Positions 1 through 6,671 are shown, counted from the first letter of the stretch. The stretch: 7,384 bases of DNA from Planctomycetales bacterium (GCA_007122045.1 SKJM01000552.1:1-7384); one strand, 5' to 3'. The notes: generated by a model from the sequence alone, not told the origin. A program made the numbers and translations.

Positions 1-181
1 CAATTCATTCGCCCTTTCCTCACAGTAGAGTATAATGGCCCTGCCGGGCCGATGGGAATGCGGCGAACGCGGCGGTGGGGGAGCCGGGGGAAAGCGGCGA
101 TGAACGGCCGCACCCGAAGGACATCGGAGCAAACGCACCCCCGCCCGTGTAGTAGTAAACACCATCCCCCGGGAGACTACC
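1..181 (+). promoter_or_regulatory. Non-coding leader of the PL22-like gene, with putative -10 box
   Basis: This stretch has no convincing gene; open frames crossing it are out-of-frame shadows of the downstream gene. A perfect TATAAT lies at 31-36. The hexamer 17 nt upstream (8-13, TTCGCC) matches the -35 consensus only at its first two bases, so promoter strength is uncertain. Directly after the -10 box, 37-50 can fold into a 5-bp GC hairpin (GGCCC, loop TGCC, GGGCC) overlapping the expected transcription start. If transcription starts near 43, the 5' leader is about 139 nt. A ribosome binding site GGGAG is at 171-175, 6 nt before the ATG at 182. Confidence 0.45.
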
Positions 182-1420
182 ATGAACCGACGCCAATTCC
201 TCCAAACCGGAATGGTCATGACGCTTGCCGCCAACCGACTTGCCGGCGCGCCGGCCGCCGCGCCGCCGATGGCGATCTCCGAGCGGTTCCGCCGCCTGAA
301 GGCGCCCGAAACGGGCCGAACGGCCGTGCAACTGACCTCGGGCGAGGCGCAGTGCTACCCGTTGTACTACTACGTTCCCAGCATCACCGCCGACCACCGC
401 TACCTGGTCTACCACCGGGCGGCCGGCGGGCAGTTGCAGCTCCACCGGCTCGACCTGACCACGGCCGAGTCGGTGCAACTGACCCATGCCACGTGCGAGG
501 ATACGCAGTGGCGGCCCTGGTGCGTCGACTCGGGCCGAGGCGTGCTCGACCACCGCAGCGCGCTGAGCGTGGCGCGGGGCCTGGCCGTCTACTTCGACGG
601 CCGGCGGGTCCGCGCGGTCGACGTCGCCACGCTGCGCGACGAGCCGCTGTTCGAAATCCCCGACGACCGCGACGCCTACGGGCGGACCGCGTGCACGCCC
701 GACGGGCAGTGGTTCGTCTACATCCACGTGCCGAAGGGGGCCGTTTGGGGCGAGCCGTGCGAAGGGGCCGTCGTGGCGGCGTACCACTTCGACACCCGCC
801 GCCACCAGGTACTCTGCCGCATCGACGCCGCCGTGTTCCACGTGACCGACTACGACAACGACCACTTCGTCGTCACCCACCCGGCCGACGCGCCCGGAAT
901 GCTGCTCACCGATTTCACGAGCGGGCGTTACCGGCTGCTCCGCGAGGGCGTGATCCACTGCCCCACCACCGCCCGCGGCATCGCCTACGAGGTGCCCGAC
1001 GAGCGCCGGCTGGGCCTTTTCGACCCGCTGGAAACCCGCTGGTTCGAGTTCCTCATGCCTGAGCACTTCGAGTACGTTCACACGGGGTGCGACCCGGCGG
1101 GGCGGCTCTTCTTCTACGAGAACTCGACCGATTGGGACCGGTTCGACGAGCACGGCATGCACGCGCTGGTGCGGCTGGACCGGGTGGATGGGAACCACGC
1201 GTGGCGGCGGCTGACCGGCACGTGGCCCACGTACATCGGCGGCCAGAAGGCCCACTTCCACCCGCGGCTCACGCCCGACCGGAAGTGGATCCTGTTCACC
1301 GGCGGCGACCCGGCCAGCGAGACGTGCCACGTGTTCCTGCTCGACGCTTCCGACCTGGCCGACAGCGAGGGCATCGGGCCGCACCTGCTGAGCCCGACCG
1401 GCGAGCACGATCTTGTGTGA
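182..1420 (+). CDS. Tat-exported oligogalacturonate-lyase-like (PL22-type) beta-propeller protein
   Basis: The 412-residue product starts at an ATG with GGGAG 6 nt upstream. Its N-terminus is a twin-arginine signal (R3-R4-Q-F-L, hydrophobic stretch, likely cleavage in the AGAPAAA region near residue 27), so a periplasmic or lipid-free exported protein is expected. The mature part (about 385 residues) has the look of oligogalacturonate lyase: a conserved opening around residues 47-90 (QLTSGE, YPLYYY, PSITADHRYLVYHR, QLHRLDL) and repeated strands with TPDGQWFVY- or TPDRKWILFT-type blade motifs. Q355, H358 and H360 reproduce the Q-x2-H-x-H metal-ligand cluster I recall from the characterised Yersinia enzyme; H300 is a candidate fourth ligand and H259 a candidate catalytic base. 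Family members cleave unsaturated or saturated digalacturonate by beta-elimination, a late step of pectin breakdown. The characterised enterobacterial enzyme is cytoplasmic, so the export signal is notable. It could instead act on another uronide or be a non-catalytic propeller. Confidence 0.8.
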   Translation: MNRRQFLQTGMVMTLAANRLAGAPAAAPPMAISERFRRLKAPETGRTAVQLTSGEAQCYPLYYYVPSITADHRYLVYHRAAGGQLQLHRLDLTTAESVQLTHATCEDTQWRPWCVDSGRGVLDHRSALSVARGLAVYFDGRRVRAVDVATLRDEPLFEIPDDRDAYGRTACTPDGQWFVYIHVPKGAVWGEPCEGAVVAAYHFDTRRHQVLCRIDAAVFHVTDYDNDHFVVTHPADAPGMLLTDFTSGRYRLLREGVIHCPTTARGIAYEVPDERRLGLFDPLETRWFEFLMPEHFEYVHTGCDPAGRLFFYENSTDWDRFDEHGMHALVRLDRVDGNHAWRRLTGTWPTYIGGQKAHFHPRLTPDRKWILFTGGDPASETCHVFLLDASDLADSEGIGPHLLSPTGEHDLV

Positions 1421-1431
1421 CACCGCTCGAT

Positions 1432-3132
1432 TCAGAACGGTATGTCGTCGTCCCAATCGAACGGTTCATCCGCTTCATAACCTTCGTCCGACAGCCCGGC
1501 AGCAAACTCGCCGAGTTGGCGCTCGAGGTCGGCGCACTTGTCGGCCAGGTCGGGGCGGGCCTCGCTGACCGTGTGCAGCTCCTCGCAAAACCGCTCGATG
1601 ACCGGCTCGACCAGCGCCGAGCCCCCTTCCCGCAGCGCCGCTCGCAAGTTGCCGAAGTGGCGGTTCAGCGATTCCATATAGGGCTTGCTCTCGGCCGACT
1701 CCTTCAGGTCCACCCCGAGTTCGGCCACGTGCGCGCCAATGCCGAATACCCGGACCGACCGCGGTTCCGGCCCCGGGACGTCGCCCGAAAAGGCGCAATC
1801 CCACACGGAATCGGCCATGGGGCTATCGGCCACGTCGGCTTCGCCCTGCGCCTGACGCTCGGCCTGCTGCTTCTTCCTCCTTTCGTCGAACTCGCGATTC
1901 CACGCCTCGAACGCGCGCTGTTCCTCCTCCCACGCTTCGCGCGTCGGGTGGAGGCTGAACGGGTAATCGTCGTCCATGTTGCACCCGTCAAGGTGCCAGA
2001 ACGTGGGGCCGAAGTCCGAGTCTTCGGCCAGCATCTGGCACAGCGGGCAGTCGGGGTCGATTACCGCCTCGTTGCCCGAGGCGGTCATGGGAATCCGCAT
2101 CCGTTCAGAATCGATCACCTCGGCGGGCGGGCGCGCCCCGAGGTCTTCGAAGTCGGGCGTGGTGAGCCATTCGTGCCGGACCTGTTCGAGCCGCGCGATT
2201 TCATCGGCCGGTGCGGGGAGGGCGGGCGCCGATGCGCCTCCGGCCTCCGGCCCGACCACCCGCCGCCAGCAGTTCCAGATCAGGTGACGCACCATGTCGT
2301 AGTACAGCACGTTCTCGTGCATGCCGCACGGGCCGAAACGGAACGCCATCGACTCCCGGCTCAGCCCCGGCGGGCACGCTCGGAACATCGACCATTGATT
2401 GCAGCGGCTCTGAAGATCGCGGTCGATATGCTCCTTGCCGGCCAGGAGCACCTCGCGGGGCGATTGGCCGCGGAGGTCGTCGCGAGGGGTCATCATCCAC
2501 CGGGCGTGGATCTCGGCCACCGCGTCCTCGGCGTCCGGGCGGTGGCCGTCGCTGGCCCGGTCGGGCAACTCGACCAGCATCCATCCCGGCGGCGGGGTCC
2601 AGTCGCCCGGCGCCACTCCCGCGCCCCGCGCGGCGAAACACTGCTCGACGATGAACCCGCACACTTCGCCGTAGAGCACCTTGCGGAAATCGAGCGGGCC
2701 GGCGGCCAGCCGTTTCTTTCGTCGCTCGTCGGCCTGGACCTGCCAACCGGCGGCGTGGTGGCGGAACTTCCAGTCGTCGGCCACGTGGAAGGATACCGAG
2801 GGGGCGCTTGGGTGGCGGCTGTCGGCGTGGCGGTACTGCACGCGTCCCGACGGGCTTGGCGAAGAGTACGTCGACTCGGCCATCACGAGCCGCGCGCCCA
2901 GGTCGATCACACACACGCCCGCGTCGTACGGTTCGTCGCACACGCCGCTCGCCCACCCGGCGAACGGGCCGCCCTCGTTGGGCTCCACGAATCGGGCCAG
3001 CGCGGCCTCGAGTTCCTCGATCGTCTCTGGATCGGCCGAAAGCGCCGCCACCACGTCGTCGAGGAAGCTCCCGTGCGGCCGGCCGTGGATCGCGCGATGC
3101 GGGTCGAGGATGGTCATGGTTACTTGACTCAT
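1432..3132 (-). CDS. Uncharacterised 566-residue protein with duplicated W-x2-TP/DL motif and CPLC module
   Basis: I do not recognise this family. The start chosen is the ATG at 3132 because AAAGGAA (minus strand, 3139-3145) sits 6 nt upstream. A longer open frame continues to 3411, but it only translates the repeat in the spacer. No signal peptide or membrane segment is visible, so a cytoplasmic location is expected. Residues about 20-165 form an N-terminal region with two Cys (C65, C74) in GVCDEPYDAGVCVIDL. Residues 212-228 and 322-339 are two related segments, W-x2-TP-x2/3-DL-x4-P-x-EV, with similar spacing; this resembles motifs in MbcA/ParS-type toxin-binding domains, but that link is speculative. 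Residues 237-290 are Cys- and Trp-rich. Residues 361-390 contain CPLCQ, then FGPTFWHLDG and an acidic MDDDY, which could be a small metal site. Residues 398-428 are highly charged and probably helical or coiled-coil, and the C-terminus is acidic (DWDDDIPF). It converges on the PL22-like gene with 11 nt between stop codons and is divergent from the gene at 3410. Confidence 0.8.
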   Translation of the reverse strand: MSQVTMTILDPHRAIHGRPHGSFLDDVVAALSADPETIEELEAALARFVEPNEGGPFAGWASGVCDEPYDAGVCVIDLGARLVMAESTYSSPSPSGRVQYRHADSRHPSAPSVSFHVADDWKFRHHAAGWQVQADERRKKRLAAGPLDFRKVLYGEVCGFIVEQCFAARGAGVAPGDWTPPPGWMLVELPDRASDGHRPDAEDAVAEIHARWMMTPRDDLRGQSPREVLLAGKEHIDRDLQSRCNQWSMFRACPPGLSRESMAFRFGPCGMHENVLYYDMVRHLIWNCWRRVVGPEAGGASAPALPAPADEIARLEQVRHEWLTTPDFEDLGARPPAEVIDSERMRIPMTASGNEAVIDPDCPLCQMLAEDSDFGPTFWHLDGCNMDDDYPFSLHPTREAWEEEQRAFEAWNREFDERRKKQQAERQAQGEADVADSPMADSVWDCAFSGDVPGPEPRSVRVFGIGAHVAELGVDLKESAESKPYMESLNRHFGNLRAALREGGSALVEPVIERFCEELHTVSEARPDLADKCADLERQLGEFAAGLSDEGYEADEPFDWDDDIPF

Positions 3133-3138
3133 GGTAAG

Positions 3139-3145
3139 TTCCTTT
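3139..3145 (-). promoter_or_regulatory. Ribosome binding site deciding the start at 3132
   Basis: On the minus strand this reads AAAGGAA, 6 nt before the ATG (MSQVTM) whose first base is 3132. It is the only good Shine-Dalgarno near the 5' end of this frame. It argues against the longer reading that would begin at 3411 inside the promoter and leader of the divergent gene. A second in-frame ATG at 3117 lacks comparable support. Confidence 0.7.
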
Positions 3146-3168
3146 CGTCGGGAACCGGGGGATGTAAC

Positions 3169-3325
3169 GCGAGCGGCAGAAACTACGTTTGCCCGCCCTG
3201 TAGGATGGACATTCTTGTCCGTCGCGTGTCCTGTCCGTCGCGCGGATCGGCGGACAATATTGGGGGCCAATATCGACGGACAGGAATGTCCATCCTCCGG
3301 GCAAACCCCAAGCTGTCGCTCGCCG
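3169..3325. repeat. REPIN-like inverted pair of palindromic repeat units in the divergent spacer
   Basis: Two copies of one repeat unit face each other: a left unit at 3169-3223 (reading on the minus strand) and a right unit at 3275-3325 (plus strand). Each contains a small hairpin, GGACA-4 nt-TGTCC, flanked by GAC or GAT and CATCCT, followed by a tail containing GGGCAAAC and ending in CTGCCGCTCGC or CTGTCGCTCGC. The middle (3224-3274) is itself folded: TGTCCG at 3232-3237 pairs with CGGACA at 3251-3256, and ATATTGG at 3257-3263 pairs with CCAATAT at 3267-3273 around GGG. Head-to-head paired short palindromes are the architecture of REPIN elements mobilised by RAYT (Y1-family) transposases. 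No transposase lies in this window, so that assignment is inference. A MITE-like origin is the alternative. Confidence 0.75.
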
Positions 3326-3341
3326 CGGAATCCATTATAAT
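3313..3341 (+). promoter_or_regulatory. Putative sigma-70-type promoter of the secreted glycosidase-like gene
   Basis: A perfect TATAAT lies at 3336-3341. CTGTCG at 3313-3318 sits 17 nt upstream as a weak -35 (it matches TTGACA at two positions, T2 and G3). The -35 candidate belongs to the tail of the right repeat unit, so the repeat may contribute part of the promoter. Transcription from about 3348 would give a leader of about 60 nt before the ATG at 3410. GGAG at 3399-3402 serves as ribosome binding site. Confidence 0.5.
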
Positions 3342-3409
3342 AGGGTGGAACGCGGCGCCGGTAGTCGGTCTGCCGGCAATTCCCATCCCTCTCGAACTGG
3401 AGCCCCATC

Positions 3410-5368
3410 ATGACGAAGCATTTTTTGAGCGCTCTGGCTGTGTCGCTGCTGTTCGCACACGTGGCCGCCTACCCCCAGGGACTGGTGCCGAGCAACACCG
3501 ACGGATTCGAAACCGGCGACTACCGCAACTTTCTGCCGAAATACGTGGGCGGGTCGGACGCCTTCGTTCGCCCGCAATTCGCCGTCACCGACACCGCTCC
3601 CCTCGCCGGCGATTACTCGCTGCGCTGGACCGGCGGCGAAGGGGACGAGCATCGGTGGCTGCTCACCAGCAACGCGTTCTACCTGCGGCCGCCGTTTACC
3701 GCCAAGGCCGACTTCCGCATCGACGCGCTGTTCGACGCCTCGAACTTCGGGGTCGGCTTGATGATCCTGGAGACGTACGAGAAGCTCACCGGCGTGTGGG
3801 CGCGCGCCGAGGGGGCGGAACTCGTCCTCGACCGCGACGCCGCCGGCGAGGCCGCCGACCGCCGAGACCTCGACGCCCGTCTCGCCCCGGGCACCGTCTA
3901 CACCCTGGCGGTGCGTTTCGACGCCGACGGCCGCGTGTCCGCGCGGCTGAGCGAAGCCGAATCGGAGCGGACGCTGGCGGAATTCCACGGCGAGACGACC
4001 GTCCATCCCCACGGTCTGGCTCTGGCTGTCGATGAGCCGGAAGGGGTGGCGGTGCAGGTGGCCTTCGACCACGTGCGCGTCGAGGCCGCCCCGTACCGGG
4101 TGCGGGCGGAAACGTGGACCCGCGCGCCCCTGCCGCATTACGTGATCCTGCCGCGCCAGGGCGACGTGCCGCAGGCCGAGGGCAACTGGGTGGGCGGGCA
4201 CGGGCTGTTCCGCGATGAGGACGGCTACCACATGTGGTACCGCATCCGCAACAACGAAATCCGCGGCGCGGGCTACGGCTACGCGTTCAGCGAAGACGGC
4301 CTCACCTGGCGGAAGTCGGACCGGAACCCGCTGTTCATCCCCGATCCGAAGTTGTTCTCCAGCAACGAGAACATCGCCGTCCGCAAGACCGACGGCAGGT
4401 TTCGCGCCTGGTACACGGTCGACCACCGCAAGAAGCCCGGCTGGTATACCGTCCACGCCTCCAGCGACGACGGCCTCGAGTGGGATGACCACCGCATCGT
4501 GATCGACGAGCCGCGCAACAAGGACGCCGACGTGGTTTACGTCGACGGCACGTATTACCTTTACGCCATTTCGCCCGACAACACCTCGTTCGGCGTGTAC
4601 ACGTCCGACGACGGCCTCGCGTGGGAGATGCGCAACGTGATCCCGATGCGCATCCACCGGCATCCGACCGCCTACTACGACCCGGAAACGGAGAAGTTCT
4701 GGCTGTATGCGTTCGGCTCGCGCCTGGGCGTGCACCGGGCATGGTCGAACGACGGCATCGAGTTCTCCGACTTCGAGTACGTGTGGTCGGAACCGCCGGT
4801 GGGCATTGACGATTGGCGCGCCGGCGGCGTCGATTATGCGCAATTCCGCACCGACCCGCACGGCCACCTGCTCGACACCCACCGCAACCTGATCATGATC
4901 TACCAGGGGCGGAACAACAAGGCCAACAACCACCCGGGCTGGCTTTACCACGGCAGCGAGCGGATCCTCATGGCCGGGTACTTTTCGGGGCTGCACATGG
5001 GCGTCCCCACGCACGTGGCGCCGGACCGGCCGTACGAGTACGAGCGATTCCCCTACGACGCCGCGGCGGCCGAAGGGCTGAGCGTGCAGGCGTCGTCGCC
5101 CGGCCGCGCGACGGTGACCGACTGGAGCCCCGGCGAGCCCACGGTGCTGGCGATGGACATTTCCGGGCGGCGCGGCGACCGCTGGCGGCTGGAACTCCGC
5201 GAGGCACTCGGGCCCGGCGCGACTTATGAACTGGCCGTCGAGCGCGAGGGCGAGGACGGTTGGCAGGTGATTGAGCGCCACCGGGCAGGCTCGTTCGGCG
5301 ACAACGTGTTCGTCGTCCACCTGCCCCGATCGGGCTCGCAGACCGTTGTCGTTCGCCGGGCCGATTGA
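3410..5368 (+). CDS. Secreted glycoside-hydrolase-like protein: jelly-roll, five-bladed propeller, C-terminal beta domain
   Basis: The 652-residue product starts at an ATG with GGAG 7 nt upstream and opens with a Sec signal peptide (MTKHF, hydrophobic 6-20, cleavage near 20-24). Residues about 30-228 look like a concanavalin/LamG-type jelly roll (FETGDYRNF, DYSLRW, KADFRIDALFDASNFGVGL, ending VQVAFDHVRVEA), probably carbohydrate-binding. Residues about 240-550 carry the glycosidase-like propeller. Its blade motif recurs four times: YAFSEDGLTW (291-300), HASSDDGLEW (349-358), YTSDDGLAW (397-405) and RAWSNDGIEF (443-452). Acidic candidates for catalysis include E320, D372/D374 and E460, but I cannot assign them. 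This layout is typical of the GH43/GH32/GH117/GH130-like superfamily; the exact family is not resolvable by eye. Residues about 556-652 form a beta-rich C-terminal domain. It probably cleaves or trims a polysaccharide outside the cytoplasm, in keeping with the exported PL22-like protein nearby. Confidence 0.78.
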   Translation: MTKHFLSALAVSLLFAHVAAYPQGLVPSNTDGFETGDYRNFLPKYVGGSDAFVRPQFAVTDTAPLAGDYSLRWTGGEGDEHRWLLTSNAFYLRPPFTAKADFRIDALFDASNFGVGLMILETYEKLTGVWARAEGAELVLDRDAAGEAADRRDLDARLAPGTVYTLAVRFDADGRVSARLSEAESERTLAEFHGETTVHPHGLALAVDEPEGVAVQVAFDHVRVEAAPYRVRAETWTRAPLPHYVILPRQGDVPQAEGNWVGGHGLFRDEDGYHMWYRIRNNEIRGAGYGYAFSEDGLTWRKSDRNPLFIPDPKLFSSNENIAVRKTDGRFRAWYTVDHRKKPGWYTVHASSDDGLEWDDHRIVIDEPRNKDADVVYVDGTYYLYAISPDNTSFGVYTSDDGLAWEMRNVIPMRIHRHPTAYYDPETEKFWLYAFGSRLGVHRAWSNDGIEFSDFEYVWSEPPVGIDDWRAGGVDYAQFRTDPHGHLLDTHRNLIMIYQGRNNKANNHPGWLYHGSERILMAGYFSGLHMGVPTHVAPDRPYEYERFPYDAAAAEGLSVQASSPGRATVTDWSPGEPTVLAMDISGRRGDRWRLELREALGPGATYELAVEREGEDGWQVIERHRAGSFGDNVFVVHLPRSGSQTVVVRRAD

Positions 5369-5568
5369 GGGCCGGGCTTCGTTTCCTCCGGGCACGAGAC
5401 GGACAAGAATGTCCATCCTACGGGTGAACTTCGACTTGCCGCTCGCCGTACGGCCGGGCGACGTGGTACCCGCTGGAATCCCCCCGTTGCGTTGGCTATT
5501 ATAAAGTTGTTGTTGTCTTTGTGCCTTTTGCGGGGGGCATAAGTCCCTCCGGCCAGCCCTGTTCCCCC
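5369..5568 (+). promoter_or_regulatory. Spacer before the CHAD gene with an AT-rich -10-like box
   Basis: This 200-nt spacer contains the solo repeat unit (5398-5448) and, near its 3' end, an AT-rich island. TATAAA at 5500-5505, in the context CTATTATAAAG, is the only good -10-like box, but no convincing -35 lies 16-18 nt upstream (AATCCC at 5477-5482). It is followed by a T/G-rich tract (5507-5530) of TTGTTGTTG and TTTGTGCCTTTTGCGG type. No clear Rho-independent terminator for the preceding gene is visible; the G+C-rich stretch at 5353-5377 holds direct rather than inverted repeats. Confidence 0.4.
5398..5448 (+). repeat. Solo copy of the palindromic repeat unit
   Basis: This 51-nt segment aligns without gaps to the right unit at 3275-3325, with about 41 of 51 bases identical by hand count. 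It includes the hairpin GGACA-AGAA-TGTCC, then CATCCTACGGG, then the tail CTTGCCGCTCGCCG. Like the other two copies, its tail points toward the downstream gene start. Here no inverted partner is seen on either side within the spacer, so it is a single REP-like unit, not a pair. Confidence 0.7.
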
Positions 5569-6669
5569 ATGAACCCATTTCAGACTACTGCCGACGAGGG
5601 GGTTTGCACCCTGGCGGCGAAGCACTTCCGCCGGCAGGCCAAGCGGCTGGCCGCCCAGCTCGACGGCATCCGGACAGCCGAGGACATCGAGTGTGTCCAC
5701 CGCGCGCGGGTGGCGTCGCGGCGCCTGCGGGCGGGCCTGCGGATGTTCCAGATCCACCTGGAACCCGAGGTGTACGCCCGGTGGCGGAAGCACGTTCGCC
5801 GTGTCACGGCGGGGCTCGGCGACGCCCGCGACAAAGACGTGCAAATCGAGTTCCTGTGCCGCGCGCTTTCCCGGCTGGACGAAGCGTCCCTCGTACCGGG
5901 GGTCGCAAGGCTCTTGGCCAGCCTGGAGAAGCAGCGGGAACGATTGCAGCCGGAGGTGGTCAAGGCGGTCGACCGGATCGAACGGAGCGGGGTGCTCGAC
6001 GAGATGCGAGCCGCCTTGAAAGAAGTACGCAGCCGGAGCGATTCGGCCAAGGCCGCGCCGGGCGGGCCGGCGGTCTATCGCGAAGCCGCCGAGCACATCC
6101 ACGCCCAGCTTGACGAATTGCTCAGCCACGAGAGCAGCCTTGCCGACCCGCAGGCAGTTCCGGAGCATCATGCCATGCGCATCGCGGCCAAACGGCTGCG
6201 GTACACGCTCGAGATCGGCCAAAAGCCGTACGGGGGCGCGTTGGACGGAATGATCGAGATGACCCGGCGGGCCCAGACCCTGCTGGGCGACATCCACGAT
6301 TGCGACGTCTGGGCCGAGCGCCTCGACGCATTCGCCGAGAAGCAGCGAGGGCGGGTGGTCAAGCGCTTCGGCCGTGAAGGACCCTACGACCGGCTCGCCG
6401 CGGGAATCGAGTGGCTGCGCGACGTGCGGGCCCGCGACCGCCAACGCCTCTTCGGCGAGTTGGTGGATTTTTGGGAGCAACGGAAGCGGCAGGGCGATTG
6501 GCAGCAACTGCGGCGGCTGGCCGCCGGGCCGGGCGAGCCTCCCGCGGCCTCCGCGCCTTCGGAGGACGGCTCGGCCGGCGTGGAACGCCCCGGCGACGGC
6601 GCCGAACGGGGCGACGGCCGATGCGGGGAGGCCCCCCTGGCGGCTTGCGTTGAAGACCGGGAAAGCTAG
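5569..6669 (+). CDS. CHAD domain-containing protein (polyphosphate-binding)
   Basis: The 366-residue product is predicted from the ATG at 5569; the frame could extend to a GTG at 5521, but the extra 16 residues look like leader sequence and neither start has a clear Shine-Dalgarno. The whole body is one CHAD domain, an all-helical fold with internal two-fold symmetry. The first half has H44-R-A-R-V-A-S-R-R-L-R and LGDARDKDV (83-91). The second half has H201-A-M-R-I-A-A-K-R-L-R-Y and LGDIHDCDV (239-247). These His/Arg/Lys helices line a basic pocket that in characterised CHAD proteins binds inorganic polyphosphate. No CYTH (triphosphatase) domain is fused. Residues about 318-366 are a low-complexity Gly/Ala/Glu-rich tail outside the domain. 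The Ppx/GppA gene starts 2 nt after the stop codon, strongly suggesting one operon for polyphosphate handling, in the cytoplasm or at granules. Confidence 0.92.
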   Translation: MNPFQTTADEGVCTLAAKHFRRQAKRLAAQLDGIRTAEDIECVHRARVASRRLRAGLRMFQIHLEPEVYARWRKHVRRVTAGLGDARDKDVQIEFLCRALSRLDEASLVPGVARLLASLEKQRERLQPEVVKAVDRIERSGVLDEMRAALKEVRSRSDSAKAAPGGPAVYREAAEHIHAQLDELLSHESSLADPQAVPEHHAMRIAAKRLRYTLEIGQKPYGGALDGMIEMTRRAQTLLGDIHDCDVWAERLDAFAEKQRGRVVKRFGREGPYDRLAAGIEWLRDVRARDRQRLFGELVDFWEQRKRQGDWQQLRRLAAGPGEPPAASAPSEDGSAGVERPGDGAERGDGRCGEAPLAACVEDRES

Positions 6670-6671
6670 TC

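Noticed and set aside
322..339. Toxin-antitoxin (MbcA/ParS-like) assignment for the 566-residue protein, based on its W-x2-TP motif (positions here are residues, not bases)
   Set aside because: The similarity is a handful of residues, the protein is far larger than such antitoxins, and no toxin-like partner gene is adjacent.
1421..1431. Bidirectional terminator between convergent genes
   Set aside because: Only a 4-bp ACCG/CGGT pairing can be drawn across this area and there is no T-tract, so it is not supportable.
20..1456. Minus-strand open frame of 478 codons opposite the PL22-like gene
   Set aside because: Antisense shadow with Val/Arg/Gly-rich composition and no start signal; the plus strand encodes a clear Tat signal and propeller motifs.
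3169..3325. CRISPR array
   Set aside because: Only two inverted units are present, with no regular direct repeats or equal-length spacers.
3133..3411. N-terminal extension of the 566-residue protein to a start at 3411
   Set aside because: It would translate the palindromic repeat and the opposing promoter, and a good Shine-Dalgarno sits directly before the ATG at 3132.
1087..4035. Plus-strand open frame of 982 codons
   Set aside because: It crosses the end of the PL22-like gene, runs antisense to the 566-residue gene, through the repeat, and out of frame into the next gene. It has no domain logic and ends in Arg/Pro-rich low complexity.
5521..5568. GTG start for the CHAD protein at 5521
   Set aside because: The extra 16 residues (Gly/Pro/Ser) are outside the CHAD fold and there is no ribosome binding site; the ATG at 5569 is preferred, though its own Shine-Dalgarno is also weak.
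3335..5578. Long minus-strand open frame (747 codons) opposite the glycosidase-like gene
   Set aside because: It is the antisense shadow of a G+C-rich gene: its composition is Val/Arg/Ala/His/Gly-rich with no domain signals, whereas the plus strand has a signal peptide and recognisable motifs.
5224..6507. Minus-strand open frame of 427 codons opposite the CHAD gene
   Set aside because: Antisense shadow; the plus strand has both symmetric CHAD motifs.
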